DNA of 64,000 nucleotides from DATFES01 sp035457725 (GTDB lineage: Bacteria; Pseudomonadota; Alphaproteobacteria; CACIAM-22H2), in the NCBI GenBank assembly GCA_035457725.1, contig DATIBC010000036.1, positions 1 to 64,000 on the forward strand, written 5' to 3'. The notes under the pieces are model-generated. The model did no database searches and was not told where the DNA came from. It saw nothing but the letters and a program-made list of their open reading frames with translations. The number at the start of each line of letters is the position of its first letter. Position 1 is the stretch's first letter. Positions 17,416-26,490 of the stretch are shown here, piece after piece. Position numbers and translations under genes: made by a program.

Positions 17416-18267
17416 GTGGACGGGACAAGGTTCAAGCCCGAGGCAAACCGGCACGCGACGACAAACGGCGCGGCGCGGCTTGTCTTTCGCCGCGACGGGT
17501 CTCGGACGCGCGTTTCAAGTCTCGAACAACGGCACCCGTTGCGTGTTTTGTTTCCCGACTCGCCCGACGAAGGAATTGGCCTGGCGGTCCTGGCCAACGT
17601 TTCCGGCGGCATCGTCGGCGGCGATCGCCTCGAATGCATGGCGGCGCTCGAACCCGGGGCGTCGGTGATGATCACCACTCAGGCGGCGGAGAAGGTCTAT
17701 CGCTCGACCGGCGCGACGGCGACCATCGACAACGGCCTGTCGGTCGGCGACCAGGCATGGCTCGAGTGGCTGCCGCACGAGACCATATTGTTCGATCGCT
17801 CCCGTCTAGTGCGGAACATACGCATCGATGTTGCAGCGTCGGGTGGATTGCTTGCCGGCGAGATTATCGTCTTCGGCCGCGCGGAACACGGCGAACGGCT
17901 GTCCCAGTGCTATCTACGGGATCAATGGGAGATTCGCCAATGCGGCCGGTTGACTTGGTGCGACACGCTATGCCTGGAAGGCGACATCGGCGGCGAGCTC
18001 GCGCATGCGATGCGATTCGGCGGCGCACGCGCGTATGGAACCTTGATTTATTTGGGAACCGACGCAGCGGCGATGCTCGAACTTACGCGCGGCCAGATCG
18101 ACGAATGCGGCGAGAGCGCGGCGACGCGGATCGGAAATCTTATGATCGTGCGCTTTCTGTCGGCGTCGACGAGTCGGTTGCGGCAGGCGTATGGCGCGCT
18201 ATGGGCGCGGCTTCGCTCGCGCGCCGCGGGTCTACCGGCTCGCCTGCCGCGAATCTGGGCCATCTAA
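17416..18267 (+). CDS. ureD: Urease accessory protein UreD
   Basis: The 283-residue UreD (UreH) is a scaffold of the urease activation complex that binds apo-urease and recruits UreF and UreG for nickel insertion. Characteristic sequence includes VLANVSGGIVGGDRL, TTQAAEKVYRS, WLPHETILFDRSR and EGDIGGELAHAMRFGGARAYGTL. The start is GTG at 17416, since no upstream ATG gives a family-like N-terminus. It sits directly downstream of urtE and 20 bases before ureA, marking the switch from transport to hydrolysis genes. Confidence 0.94.
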   Translation: MDGTRFKPEANRHATTNGAARLVFRRDGSRTRVSSLEQRHPLRVLFPDSPDEGIGLAVLANVSGGIVGGDRLECMAALEPGASVMITTQAAEKVYRSTGATATIDNGLSVGDQAWLEWLPHETILFDRSRLVRNIRIDVAASGGLLAGEIIVFGRAEHGERLSQCYLRDQWEIRQCGRLTWCDTLCLEGDIGGELAHAMRFGGARAYGTLIYLGTDAAAMLELTRGQIDECGESAATRIGNLMIVRFLSASTSRLRQAYGALWARLRSRAAGLPARLPRIWAI

Positions 18268-18287
18268 GTCGACTATCGGAGGGGCCG

Positions 18288-18602
18288 ATGAAACTGACAC
18301 CGCGCGAGAAGGACAAATTGCTGATCGCAATGGCGGCAAGCGTGGCACGGCGTCGGCTGGAGCGTGGCGTCAAGCTCAATCACCCGGAGGCGGTGGCGCT
18401 GATTACCGATTTCGTCGTCGAAGGCGCGCGTGACGGCCGCAGCGTCGCCGATCTGATGCGCGACGGGGCGGGCGTCCTGGATACAAGCCAAGTAATGGAC
18501 GGTATAGGCGAGATGATCCACGAGATCCAGGTCGAGGCGACGTTCCCCGACGGCACCAAGCTCGTCACCGTCCACCAGCCTATCCGCGAAGCGCGGCGAT
18601 GA
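18288..18602 (+). CDS. ureA: Urease subunit gamma UreA
   Basis: The 104-residue gamma subunit starts with the family opening MKLTPREKDKLLIAMAA and contains GVKLNHPEAVALI, DGRSVADLM and IQVEATFPDGTKLVTVH. Length is normal for the separate UreA of proteobacteria. A ribosome site CGGAGGGG lies just upstream of the ATG at 18288. Its stop overlaps the ureB start (ATGA). It is part of the (UreABC)3 nickel enzyme that hydrolyses urea to ammonia and carbamate in the cytoplasm. Confidence 0.96.
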   Translation: MKLTPREKDKLLIAMAASVARRRLERGVKLNHPEAVALITDFVVEGARDGRSVADLMRDGAGVLDTSQVMDGIGEMIHEIQVEATFPDGTKLVTVHQPIREARR

Positions 18603-18934
18603 AGCCCGGCCAGTTGTTTCCCGCGAAGGGTGAAATCGTCCTCAACGAAGGACGTCGGACGGTGACGCTTACGGTCGCGAACACCGGCGACCGGCCAATC
18701 CAAGTCGGATCGCATTATCATTTCTTCGAGACCAACGAGGCATTGAAATTCGACCGCGCCAAGGCATATGGCCATCGCCTCGACATTCCGGCCGGCACCG
18801 CGGTGCGCTTCGAGCCCGGACAGGAACGCGAGGTGCGCCTAGTCGAATACGGCGGAGCGCGTCGCGTCGTAGGCTTTCAGGGCAGGGTGAACGGGCGGCT
18901 AAAGCGCCCGACAAACAAGCGGGGGAAGCCATGA
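18599..18934 (+). CDS. ureB: Urease subunit beta UreB
   Basis: The 111-residue beta subunit shows PGQLFPAKGEIVLNEGR, VANTGDRPIQVGSHYHFFETN and DIPAGTAVRFEPGQEREVRLV, all diagnostic. Its length is slightly over the usual 101-106 residues because of a basic tail. Both ends overlap neighbours by four bases (ATGA), pointing to translational coupling with ureA and ureC. Confidence 0.96.
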   Translation: MKPGQLFPAKGEIVLNEGRRTVTLTVANTGDRPIQVGSHYHFFETNEALKFDRAKAYGHRLDIPAGTAVRFEPGQEREVRLVEYGGARRVVGFQGRVNGRLKRPTNKRGKP

Positions 18935-20640
18935 GCTTCAAGATCAGCCGGGCGGCCTATGCCGGCATGTACGGGCCGACGACCGGCGACCGCTTGCGGC
19001 TCGCCGACACCGAGCTGGTCGTCGCCGTCGAGAAAGATTTCACCACCTACGGAGAGGAAGTGAAATTCGGCGGCGGAAAAGTCATTCGCGATGGCATGGG
19101 ACAAAGCCAAGCCAGCCGACGCGAGGGCGCGGTCGACACGGTGATCACCAATGCGGTGATCATCGATCACTGGGGTATCGTCAAGGCCGATATCGCCATT
19201 AAGGACGGCCGCATCGCCGCGATCGGCAAGGCCGGCAATCCCGACATCCAGCCGGGCGTCGACATCGTCATTGGACCAGGAACCGAAGCGATCGCCGGGG
19301 AGGGGAAGATCGTCACCGCCGGCGGCATCGACGCGCATATTCATATGATCTGCCCGCAACAGGTCGAGGATGCGCTATTTAGCGGCATCACGACGATGTT
19401 GGGCGGCGGCACCGGACCGGCGTCCGGGACGGCGGCGACGACATGCACCCCCGGCCCTTGGCATATCGCCCGCATGCTCGAGGCGGCGGAAGGCCTACCG
19501 GTTAATCTGGGATTTTTCGGCAAGGGCAACGCATCGGCGCCAGCGCCGCTCATGGAGCAAATCCGGGCCGGCGCCTGCGCCCTCAAGCTTCACGAGGATT
19601 GGGGGACGACGCCTAATGCCATCGATACCTGCCTGTCCATCGCCGACATGACCGACATCCAAGTCGCCATCCACACCGACACGTTGAACGAATCGGGATT
19701 CGTCGAGGCGACGATCGCCGCCTTCAAAGGTCGCAATATTCACGCCTTCCATACCGAAGGCGCCGGCGGCGGGCACGCGCCCGACATCATCCGCGTCTGC
19801 GGGCTGGCCAACGTCCTGCCTTCATCGACCAACCCGACGCGGCCCTACACCGTCAACACGCTCGACGAGCATCTCGACATGCTGATGGTTTGCCATCATC
19901 TCGATCCGCGCATTCCCGAGGACGTCGCCTTCGCCGAAAGCCGAATTCGCCGCGAGACCATCGCCGCCGAGGACATACTGCACGATCTTGGCGCGTTTTC
20001 GATGATCTCGTCGGACAGCCAGGCGATGGGCCGCGTCGGCGAGGTTATAATTCGCACCTGGCAGACGGCCGACAAGATGAAACGCCAGCGCGGCGCCATC
20101 GCCGGCGAGAGGGAAGGCAGCGATAATCTGCGGGTTCGGCGCTACATTGCCAAGTACACGATCAATCCCGCCTTGGCGCATGGCATGGCGCGACATGTCG
20201 GCTCGGTCGAGAAGGGAAAACTGGCCGATCTCGTGCTGTGGTCGCCGGCGTTTTTCGGAGTAAAGCCCGATCTCGTGATCAAAGGCGGGTCGATCGTTGC
20301 CGCGCCGATGGGCGACCCTAATGCCTCGATCCCGACGCCGCAACCAGTCCACTATCGGCCGATGTTCGCCGCGTTCGGACGCGCGTTGCCGTCGTCTTGC
20401 ATCACCTTCGTCTCCAAGGCGGCGCATCGCGCGGGAGTCGCCGACAAGCTCGGATTGGCGCGCCAGGTCTTGCCCGTCGGCGGAATCCGGAAGATCGGAA
20501 AGAAGCAGATGGTTTTGAACAACGCGACGCCCAAGGTCGAGGTCGATCCGGAAACCTACGAGGTGCGCGCCGACGGCGAGCTTCTCACGTGTGAGCCGGC
20601 CAAAGAGTTGCCGATGGCGCAGCGTTACTTTCTGTTCTGA
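18931..20640 (+). CDS. ureC: Urease subunit alpha UreC
   Basis: The 569-residue catalytic subunit is full length. The nickel ligands His136 and His138 lie in AHIHMICP, the carbamylated Lys219 in CALKLHEDWG, further ligands in HTDTLNESG and HTEGAGGGHAPD, the catalytic histidine near residue 322-323 in CHHLD, and the last aspartate ligand in SSDSQAMGRVGE. All key residues are present, so the enzyme should be active. It overlaps ureB (ATGA) and ureE (TGATG). Confidence 0.98.
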   Translation: MSFKISRAAYAGMYGPTTGDRLRLADTELVVAVEKDFTTYGEEVKFGGGKVIRDGMGQSQASRREGAVDTVITNAVIIDHWGIVKADIAIKDGRIAAIGKAGNPDIQPGVDIVIGPGTEAIAGEGKIVTAGGIDAHIHMICPQQVEDALFSGITTMLGGGTGPASGTAATTCTPGPWHIARMLEAAEGLPVNLGFFGKGNASAPAPLMEQIRAGACALKLHEDWGTTPNAIDTCLSIADMTDIQVAIHTDTLNESGFVEATIAAFKGRNIHAFHTEGAGGGHAPDIIRVCGLANVLPSSTNPTRPYTVNTLDEHLDMLMVCHHLDPRIPEDVAFAESRIRRETIAAEDILHDLGAFSMISSDSQAMGRVGEVIIRTWQTADKMKRQRGAIAGEREGSDNLRVRRYIAKYTINPALAHGMARHVGSVEKGKLADLVLWSPAFFGVKPDLVIKGGSIVAAPMGDPNASIPTPQPVHYRPMFAAFGRALPSSCITFVSKAAHRAGVADKLGLARQVLPVGGIRKIGKKQMVLNNATPKVEVDPETYEVRADGELLTCEPAKELPMAQRYFLF

Positions 20641-21113
20641 TGCAGCGCGTGAGCAAGATACTGGCTGCGGGAACGTGGCCAGCCGCCGCCGCGAAGGCCG
20701 CCGTTACGCTCGCCCACGTCGACCGGCATCGCCGGCGCATTGCGCTGACCGCCGAGGACGGACGGCAGTTCCTGCTCGACCAGCCGACCGCGACGACGCT
20801 CGTCGACGGCGACGGACTGCTGCTCGATGATGGTGCCATCGTCGCGGTGCGCGCCGCCGATGAGGACGTTTGCGATATTTCGTGCAAATCCCCACGGGCG
20901 CTGGCGAAACTGGCGTGGCACCTCGGCAACCGGCACCTTGCAGTCGAAGTACGCGCCGACGGTCTGCGAATCCGCGATGACCATGTGATCGTCGAGATGC
21001 TGCGCGGTCTCGGCGCCCGGGTCGTCCGCCGGCGCGCGCCGTTCAATCCTGAAAGCGGCGCCTATCATGAGCATGGGCAGCGACATGAGCATGACGACGA
21101 ACACCGCCACTGA
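20640..21113 (+). CDS. ureE: Urease accessory protein UreE
   Basis: The 157-residue nickel metallochaperone delivers Ni(II) to the UreDFG-apoenzyme complex. It contains LLDQPTATTLVDGDGLLLDDG, the LAKLAWHLGNRHLAVEV helix carrying the conserved nickel-site histidine region, and a histidine-rich tail (EHGQRHEHDDEHRH) that adds metal-storage capacity, as in Klebsiella UreE but shorter. The tail coding sequence is also the start of ureF in another frame: the two genes overlap by 47 bases. Confidence 0.95.
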   Translation: MQRVSKILAAGTWPAAAAKAAVTLAHVDRHRRRIALTAEDGRQFLLDQPTATTLVDGDGLLLDDGAIVAVRAADEDVCDISCKSPRALAKLAWHLGNRHLAVEVRADGLRIRDDHVIVEMLRGLGARVVRRRAPFNPESGAYHEHGQRHEHDDEHRH

Positions 21114-21801
21114 CGCCGTCAACGCCCAATACCGACTCCTCGCCTGGATGTCGCCGGCCTTTCCGGTCGGCGGATTCTCCTATTCTCATGGACTGGAGTT
21201 CGCGATCGAAATCGGCAAGGTGGCTAATCATGAACACGCCAGGGCGTTCATCGTCAGCGCGCTCGAACAGGGCGCTGCACGCAGCGACGCCATATTCCTG
21301 TGCGCGGCATGGCGGGCGGCGGCAGGCGGAGACGAGAACGCGTATCTCGCCATCGCCGAGCGCGCCGCGGCCATGCGTGCGACCGCCGAATTCGCTCTGG
21401 AGAGTATCGGCCAGGGAGAAGCGTTTCTTTCGACGGTCGATGCGGCATGGCCACGGCTCGGCGTTGGGCGCTGGCGAGCGCGCCTCGTCGAGCGTGGAAT
21501 TTCCGCGGCGTATCCTGTGGCCGTCGCGCTGGCCGCCGCGCGAGCAGGCATCAGTCTGGAAGCAGTGCTTCCCGCCTACCTCCAGGCGTTTGTCGCTGGT
21601 CTCGTTGCAGCGGCCGTAAAATTGATCCCGCTCGGTCAGACCGACGGCCAGCGCATCATCGCAGCACTCGAGCCGCACGTCGCAGCGGCGACCAAGGCGG
21701 CGCTCGCGCGCACCCTCGACGATCTGGGCTCCGCCGCGCCGCTGCTCGATATCTGGTCGGCGCGCCACGAAACCCAATATACGAGGCTGTTTCGCTCATG
21801 A
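21067..21801 (+). CDS. ureF: Urease accessory protein UreF
   Basis: The 244-residue UreF is the gating and GTPase-modulating protein of the UreDFG complex. It shows LLAWMSPAFPVGGFSYSHGLEFAIE near the N-terminus, VALAAARAGISLE and the C-terminal KLIPLGQTDGQRIIAAL. The start at 21067 overlaps ureE by 47 bases; in-frame ATGs at 21085 and 21091 would reduce the overlap and are equally plausible, since residues before about 15 are poorly conserved. It overlaps the ureG start. Confidence 0.93.
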   Translation: MSMGSDMSMTTNTATDAVNAQYRLLAWMSPAFPVGGFSYSHGLEFAIEIGKVANHEHARAFIVSALEQGAARSDAIFLCAAWRAAAGGDENAYLAIAERAAAMRATAEFALESIGQGEAFLSTVDAAWPRLGVGRWRARLVERGISAAYPVAVALAAARAGISLEAVLPAYLQAFVAGLVAAAVKLIPLGQTDGQRIIAALEPHVAAATKAALARTLDDLGSAAPLLDIWSARHETQYTRLFRS

Positions 21802-22445
21802 TGAAATCGACCCATGGACCGTTCCGCGTCGGCGTCGGCGGACCGGTCGGATCGGGTAAAACGACGCTGATCGAAGTTTTATGCAAACGCCTGCGCGACC
21901 GCCTCGATCTATTTGTCATCACCAACGACATCTATACCCACGAAGACCAGTTGATCCTCACGCGGTCGGGCGCGCTGCCAGCGGAGCGGATCATGGGAGT
22001 CGAGACAGGCGGCTGCCCGCACACGGCGATCCGAGAGGATGCGTCGATCAACCTCGCGGCGCTCGATGCGATGACGATGCGCTTTCCGGACGCCGAGCTG
22101 TGCTTCATCGAGTCCGGCGGCGACAACCTCGCCGCTACGTTCAGCCCGGAGCTCGCCGACCTGACGATCTACGTCATCGATGTCTCGGCGGGCGACAAGA
22201 TTCCGCGCAAGGGCGGTCCGGGGATCACCCGTTCGGACCTGCTGGTGATCAACAAGGTCGATCTCTCCCCGCATGTCGGCGCGAGCCTCGAGGTCATGGA
22301 CCGTGACGCCCGCGCGATGCGCGGCGCCCGGCCCTTCGTCTTCACCAACCTCAAGACGGGGCAGGGCGTCGACGGCGTCGCCGAGCTCATCCTCGCCAAA
22401 GGCGGATTGGTCGACGCGGCACCGGCACGCACCGAGCACGGGTGA
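21798..22445 (+). CDS. ureG: Urease accessory GTPase UreG
   Basis: The 215-residue SIMIBI GTPase couples GTP hydrolysis to nickel insertion. Motifs are Walker A VGGPVGSGKTTL, NDIYTHEDQ, the metal-binding CPH in GGCPHTAIRED, ESGGDNLAATFSPEL and the base-recognition VINKVDL. Two adjacent ATGs (21798, 21801) follow the ureF end; the first gives an ATGA overlap. The frame open upstream is a shadow of ureF. This is the last gene of the urea operon; the next gene is convergent 13 bases on. Confidence 0.97.
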   Translation: MMKSTHGPFRVGVGGPVGSGKTTLIEVLCKRLRDRLDLFVITNDIYTHEDQLILTRSGALPAERIMGVETGGCPHTAIREDASINLAALDAMTMRFPDAELCFIESGGDNLAATFSPELADLTIYVIDVSAGDKIPRKGGPGITRSDLLVINKVDLSPHVGASLEVMDRDARAMRGARPFVFTNLKTGQGVDGVAELILAKGGLVDAAPARTEHG

Positions 22446-22458
22446 CGACGGTCACCGG

Positions 22459-23310
22459 TCAATGTGTTGGACCGGCCTCCTTGACGGTGATCCGCCACAG
22501 CGTGCGCGGCTTATCCGCCTCAATCAGCGGCGCGCTATGCAGCAGGGAGCAGTTGTCCCAGATGATCACGTCGCCCACCTGGTAGGGGTGCTTGTATAGG
22601 TACTTGGGCTGGGTGGCGTGGCGTTTCAACTCGTCGAGGAGGCCAATCGCTTCAGCATCGCCCATGCCCTCGATTCCGAACGAGCTGCCCGACACCGCGT
22701 AAAGCGACTTGCGATCGATATGCGGATGTCGCCGTACAAGCGGATGCCGCACCCAGGTCAACTTGGCCTTCTGGTTCGAACTCAACGGCGAGGCGGCGGT
22801 GCGCGATGCTTCGTCGAGGTCGTCGCGATTGCCGTAGTGATGGCGGCAGACTAGCCCTTCGATCCGCGCCTTGGTCGCTGCCGGAAGGTCGTCCCAGGCC
22901 CTTCGCTGGTTGGCGAAGGTGGTGCCGGCGTTGCCGTCGGGAATCTGGATCGCGAACAGAATCGTGCAACGCGCCGGAACGTCGAGGTACGAGTAATCGC
23001 TGTGGAAATACGTTCCGCCATCGGCGAGACCGATCGGCTTGCCGTCGACCTTGACGTTCGAAAGAATCAAGATGTTGGGGTCGACCGGATGATGGAACTG
23101 GTCGATTACGTGCGGCTCGGGGCGGCCGAAGCGTCGCGCGAAGGCGACGAATCGCTCCGGCGTCATGCGTTGGCCGGGCAGGACGACAACGAGATGCTCG
23201 TGCAGGGCGCGCTCGATCACGGTAAAATCCGCATCGCCGCAGTCCGAAGCAAGGTCGACGCCCGCGATGGCGCAGCCAAGCGCATCGGATAGCGGCTGAA
23301 CGTTTGGCAT
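22459..23310 (-). CDS. TauD/TfdA-family alpha-ketoglutarate-dependent dioxygenase
   Basis: The 283-residue enzyme is predicted to hydroxylate its substrate using Fe(II), O2 and 2-oxoglutarate. The metal triad is visible as His and Asp in FHSDYSY and the distal His in SLLHSAPL, with the 2-oxoglutarate arginine in RTLWRITV. The start at 23310 follows GGGGG; an ATG at 23334 adds eight residues. The substrate is unknown; family members act on taurine, sulfate esters, aryloxyacetates and other small acids. It may share a transcript with nothing: it is convergent with ureG and 122 bases before the TRAP genes. Confidence 0.9.
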   Translation of the reverse strand: MPNVQPLSDALGCAIAGVDLASDCGDADFTVIERALHEHLVVVLPGQRMTPERFVAFARRFGRPEPHVIDQFHHPVDPNILILSNVKVDGKPIGLADGGTYFHSDYSYLDVPARCTILFAIQIPDGNAGTTFANQRRAWDDLPAATKARIEGLVCRHHYGNRDDLDEASRTAASPLSSNQKAKLTWVRHPLVRRHPHIDRKSLYAVSGSSFGIEGMGDAEAIGLLDELKRHATQPKYLYKHPYQVGDVIIWDNCSLLHSAPLIEADKPRTLWRITVKEAGPTH

Positions 23311-23432
23311 CGCAACCCCCACTAGCGAAGTCATCGTCCACCGGGTCGACCGCACCGGACCAAGGCCCTCATCTTGCGTCCGCCGAAGCACGAGGGCAAG
23401 AAACGTTCTGCGGGACCCTCGGGTTCGGCGTA

Positions 23433-24755
23433 TCAGCGCAAGAATTCGGGTGATATGAGGTTGGGCAGGAACAAGACGATTTGCGGGAAGACGATCACCA
23501 GCCCCAGCACGCCCAGCATCGGTATCAACATGATGAACGTGTCCTTGAGCGCGTCGATCATGCGTATCTTCGCGACGGCGCACGATATCAGCAGGCAGAG
23601 CCCATAAGGCGGCGTCACAAGCCCAAAAGCGAGCGAGATGATGCCGACCATCGCGAAGTGAACCGGGTCCATCGACACCGACTTCGCCAGCGGTTCGAGA
23701 ATCGTGCCGACGATGATGATCGCGGGGATCGCGTCGAGGAAGCACCCGACGACGAGAAACGCGAAGGCGATGAAGAAGCCGACGCCGATCGGCCCCATTT
23801 CCCACGCCTGGACGCCGTCGAGAATCGCCTTGGGGATCTGGTAATAGGCGAGGAGCCAGCCGAAGGTGCTGGCCGTTCCGACGCAGAACAGCGCCACGGC
23901 GGCGAATTTTCCGGTATCGAGCAGCGCGTGGTGCAGTCCCTTGAGATTCATCTCACGATAGACGAACAGCGACATCACGGCCGCATACAAAACCGCGATG
24001 CACGCCGACTCGGTGGCGGTGAACCATCCGAACACCTTGCCGCCGATGATGATGAACGGAGTCATCAGCGCCGGCGCCGAGACGGCGAACGCCACGGCGA
24101 ACTCGAGCCAAGTCGAACGCGGATACGTGGGATAGCCGCGCAGCTTGGCATATGTGTGAACCGTGGCCATCTGGACCAGCCCGATCAGCAGACCGGGTAC
24201 GATACCAGCCAGGAACAGCGCGCCGATGGATACTGTGAGAATGCCACCCCAGACGATCATCAGGATCGACGGCGGGACAATGACGGCGAGAACCGCCGAC
24301 ACCGCGGTGATCGCCACCGAGAAGCTGTCGTCGTAGCCCTCCTTGCGTTGCGCCTCGATGAAGATCTTCGATTGGCTCGCCGCGTCGGCGGTCGAAGAGC
24401 CGGAGATGCCGGCGAAGAAAATCGACAACACGACATTGATCTGCGCCAGGCCACCTGGAAAATGCCCGACCATGGCGCGCGAAAGGCGCACCAGCCGGTC
24501 GGTGATGCCGCCAACATTCATCAGATTGGCGGTCAGCAGGAAAAACGGAACCGCGAGAAGGATGAACGAATTGTAGGCGTTGAACGTCTCCTGCATCAAA
24601 GTGACGCTGGAAAGCCGCGGCTCGATCGCCAGGATCGGCAGGCAAGCAAGCCCGAGCGCAAAGGCGACCGGGACCCGGAGGAACATCAAGAAGAAAAACA
24701 GGCCGAAGAGAATGGTCGCCGCCTCGCCGGGGGTGAGCACCGATCCGGCGATCAT
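23433..24755 (-). CDS. TRAP transporter large permease (DctM-type)
   Basis: The 440-residue DctM-type subunit has about twelve transmembrane segments and drives sodium-coupled uptake. Family signatures are FFLLTANLMNVGGITDRLVRL, GISGSSTADAASQSKIFIEA, VIVPPSILMIVWGG and FGLVTPPYGLCL. The start at 24755 overlaps the small-permease stop by four bases; the longer open frame adds residues that read through the DctQ gene. It is the last gene of a DctP-DctQ-DctM operon on the minus strand. Confidence 0.93.
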   Translation of the reverse strand: MIAGSVLTPGEAATILFGLFFFLMFLRVPVAFALGLACLPILAIEPRLSSVTLMQETFNAYNSFILLAVPFFLLTANLMNVGGITDRLVRLSRAMVGHFPGGLAQINVVLSIFFAGISGSSTADAASQSKIFIEAQRKEGYDDSFSVAITAVSAVLAVIVPPSILMIVWGGILTVSIGALFLAGIVPGLLIGLVQMATVHTYAKLRGYPTYPRSTWLEFAVAFAVSAPALMTPFIIIGGKVFGWFTATESACIAVLYAAVMSLFVYREMNLKGLHHALLDTGKFAAVALFCVGTASTFGWLLAYYQIPKAILDGVQAWEMGPIGVGFFIAFAFLVVGCFLDAIPAIIIVGTILEPLAKSVSMDPVHFAMVGIISLAFGLVTPPYGLCLLISCAVAKIRMIDALKDTFIMLIPMLGVLGLVIVFPQIVLFLPNLISPEFLR

Positions 24756-25264
24756 TCGTCTTCCCCCAGCGCGACCCTGAGGTCGCCGTACATTTGCTCG
24801 CCAAGGAATATCAGCCAGGTGACGCCGGTGAGCGGCCATGCGACGTGAATGAGCCACAGCGGAAGTTCAGCGAGCTCTGAAATCCGGTTCCAGGCAAATT
24901 CCGTGAATTCGAACCCGGCCCGCACGAACACCAGCGCGAACACCAGGACGGCGACGCGCGAGACGAGCTTGACACCGGCGTCGACGCGCCGCGACACCCT
25001 CGGCCAGACGTCGACTTCGAAATGCGTGCTCTCGCGCACACCGACCATGGCGCCGATCATGATCGTCCACACGAACAGGAAGCGCGCCATTTCCTCGGTC
25101 CAGATGTAGTGCGGAATGATCGCGGTGAAGCGCGAGAAAATCTGCAGCGACACCGGGATCACCAGGATCCCCACCGAGAAAACGAGCAGCCACGACAGCA
25201 GTGTGTTATAGAGCGCGGTGAATCTGCGCCAAAGGCCGACCGCGGCCGGCGAGACGCCGGTCAT
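24752..25264 (-). CDS. TRAP transporter small permease (DctQ-type)
   Basis: The 170-residue protein has four transmembrane segments with the DctQ pattern: an initial helix with LLSWLLVFSVGILVIPVSLQIF, then the W-T-E-E-M-A-R-F-L-F-V-W motif and a GVRESTHFEVDVW loop. It pairs with the large permease and overlaps it by four bases. The binding-protein gene lies 75 bases upstream, separated by a GC hairpin. Confidence 0.92.
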   Translation of the reverse strand: MTGVSPAAVGLWRRFTALYNTLLSWLLVFSVGILVIPVSLQIFSRFTAIIPHYIWTEEMARFLFVWTIMIGAMVGVRESTHFEVDVWPRVSRRVDAGVKLVSRVAVLVFALVFVRAGFEFTEFAWNRISELAELPLWLIHVAWPLTGVTWLIFLGEQMYGDLRVALGEDE

Positions 25265-25289
25265 GAGTCCCTCCTAATGCGGGCGAAAG

Positions 25290-25317
25290 GCGGCCCAGGA
25301 CCATAGCCCCGGGCCGC
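25290..25317 (-). promoter_or_regulatory. Hairpin between TRAP binding-protein and small-permease genes
   Basis: On the minus strand a perfect 7-bp stem (GCGGCCC with GGGCCGC, 25311-25317 and 25290-25296) can be extended inward by about three more pairs including G-U. No U-tract follows, so it is unlikely to terminate strongly. Its place immediately after the binding-protein gene suggests differential expression of the receptor relative to the membrane subunits. Confidence 0.5.
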
Positions 25318-25339
25318 GGCAATCGACGGACGCGCCAGT

Positions 25340-26338
25340 CTACTTGATCGCGTTGATCTTTTCGTAGATGGCGTCGGCCCCGATCTCCTTGGCGTACGTC
25401 GCCATGACCGGATCCACCATCTTTTTCATCTCGGCGCGATCGGCGAAGGCGAGGCGCTTCAGCTTGCCGGCCTTCTCGAGCGCCTCGAGCTTCGCTGCGT
25501 CCTCGGAGGCCTCGATCTGGCGGCCATAGGCCCCAGCCTCCTTGCCGGCCCTGAGCACCGCCTGCTGCAGATCCGCCGGCAGCGCTTTGAAAGTCTTGCC
25601 GGAGAAGCAGATCGGCCGGATGGTGATCGCGTGCTCGGTCATCGCGAGATTCGGGCCGACTTCGTAGAACTTCATCTGCTCGACGCCCGCGGCCTCGTTT
25701 TCGCCGGCCTGGATGACGCCGTTTTGGATCGCGTTGTAGACCTCGTTGTAGGCGATCACCGTCGGCGACATTCCGGTCGCCGCGAAGGTACGGCTCCAGA
25801 TCGGCGCGCCCTGGACGCGCACCTTGAGGCCCTTGAGATCGGCAAGGTTATGCACCGGCTTGTTGACGAAGATGTTGCGCACCCCGCCGCCGGCGTAGCC
25901 GATCAGCATGACGTCGGCCTTCTGCGCGATCTCGTCGGCGATAGGCTTGAGCAGATCCTGGTCGAGCACCTTGTTCCAATGGGCAAGGTCGCGGAACAGG
26001 AACGGCGCGTCGATGAACGGCGCCGCTTTCGAGAACGTCGACATGTGCGCCGGCGAGACGATTCCATAATCGACGGCGCGGCCTTGCGCCATGTACTCGA
26101 AATATTGCTTCTCGAGGCCAAGCGCGCTGTTCTTGTGGAGCACGAAATTGATCGGCTTGCCGTAGTATTGCTTGACCAACTCTTCAAACTTGATCAGCGC
26201 CTTGGTGAAAGCGTGATCATCGTTGAACTGGACGGCGCCATTCAGCGTCACCGTCTGCGCCCGGGCCGACTTGCGGAAACCGAAGGTCGCGGCGGTGGTC
26301 GCGGCGGCGAGACCGGCCAGAACCTGTCTGCGTTTCAT
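25340..26338 (-). CDS. TRAP transporter substrate-binding protein (DctP-type)
   Basis: The 332-residue periplasmic receptor begins with KRRQVLAGLAAATTAATFGF and an ARAQ cleavage site, a twin-arginine-like signal. The mature part has DctP features: a VDYGIVSPAHMSTFSKAAPF segment, LADLKGLKVRVQGAPIW with the conserved carboxylate-binding arginine (KVRVQ), and an AYNEVYNAIQNGVIQAGENE stretch. AGGGGAGG precedes the ATG at 26338. DctP receptors usually bind organic acids; here the ligand is unknown. It is the first gene of the operon. Confidence 0.93.
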   Translation of the reverse strand: MKRRQVLAGLAAATTAATFGFRKSARAQTVTLNGAVQFNDDHAFTKALIKFEELVKQYYGKPINFVLHKNSALGLEKQYFEYMAQGRAVDYGIVSPAHMSTFSKAAPFIDAPFLFRDLAHWNKVLDQDLLKPIADEIAQKADVMLIGYAGGGVRNIFVNKPVHNLADLKGLKVRVQGAPIWSRTFAATGMSPTVIAYNEVYNAIQNGVIQAGENEAAGVEQMKFYEVGPNLAMTEHAITIRPICFSGKTFKALPADLQQAVLRAGKEAGAYGRQIEASEDAAKLEALEKAGKLKRLAFADRAEMKKMVDPVMATYAKEIGADAIYEKINAIK

Positions 26339-26490
26339 GTTGGCGTTCCTCCCCTTTGATTCTCGATCGATTGCTTCGTCAGACCGCCGCTCCCACTCGG
26401 TGATCGGCGCCCCACAACAAAAGCAAGCGAGCATACGCTGGCTGCCGCGGTTGGACAACCAAGCGGCAAGTGCCTGACGCTGCCCCAATT

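Noticed and set aside
23481..24848. Long plus-strand open frame antisense to the TRAP large permease
   Set aside because: Composition is dominated by Asp, Glu, Arg and His, as expected for the complement of a hydrophobic membrane gene. No ribosome site or family was seen.
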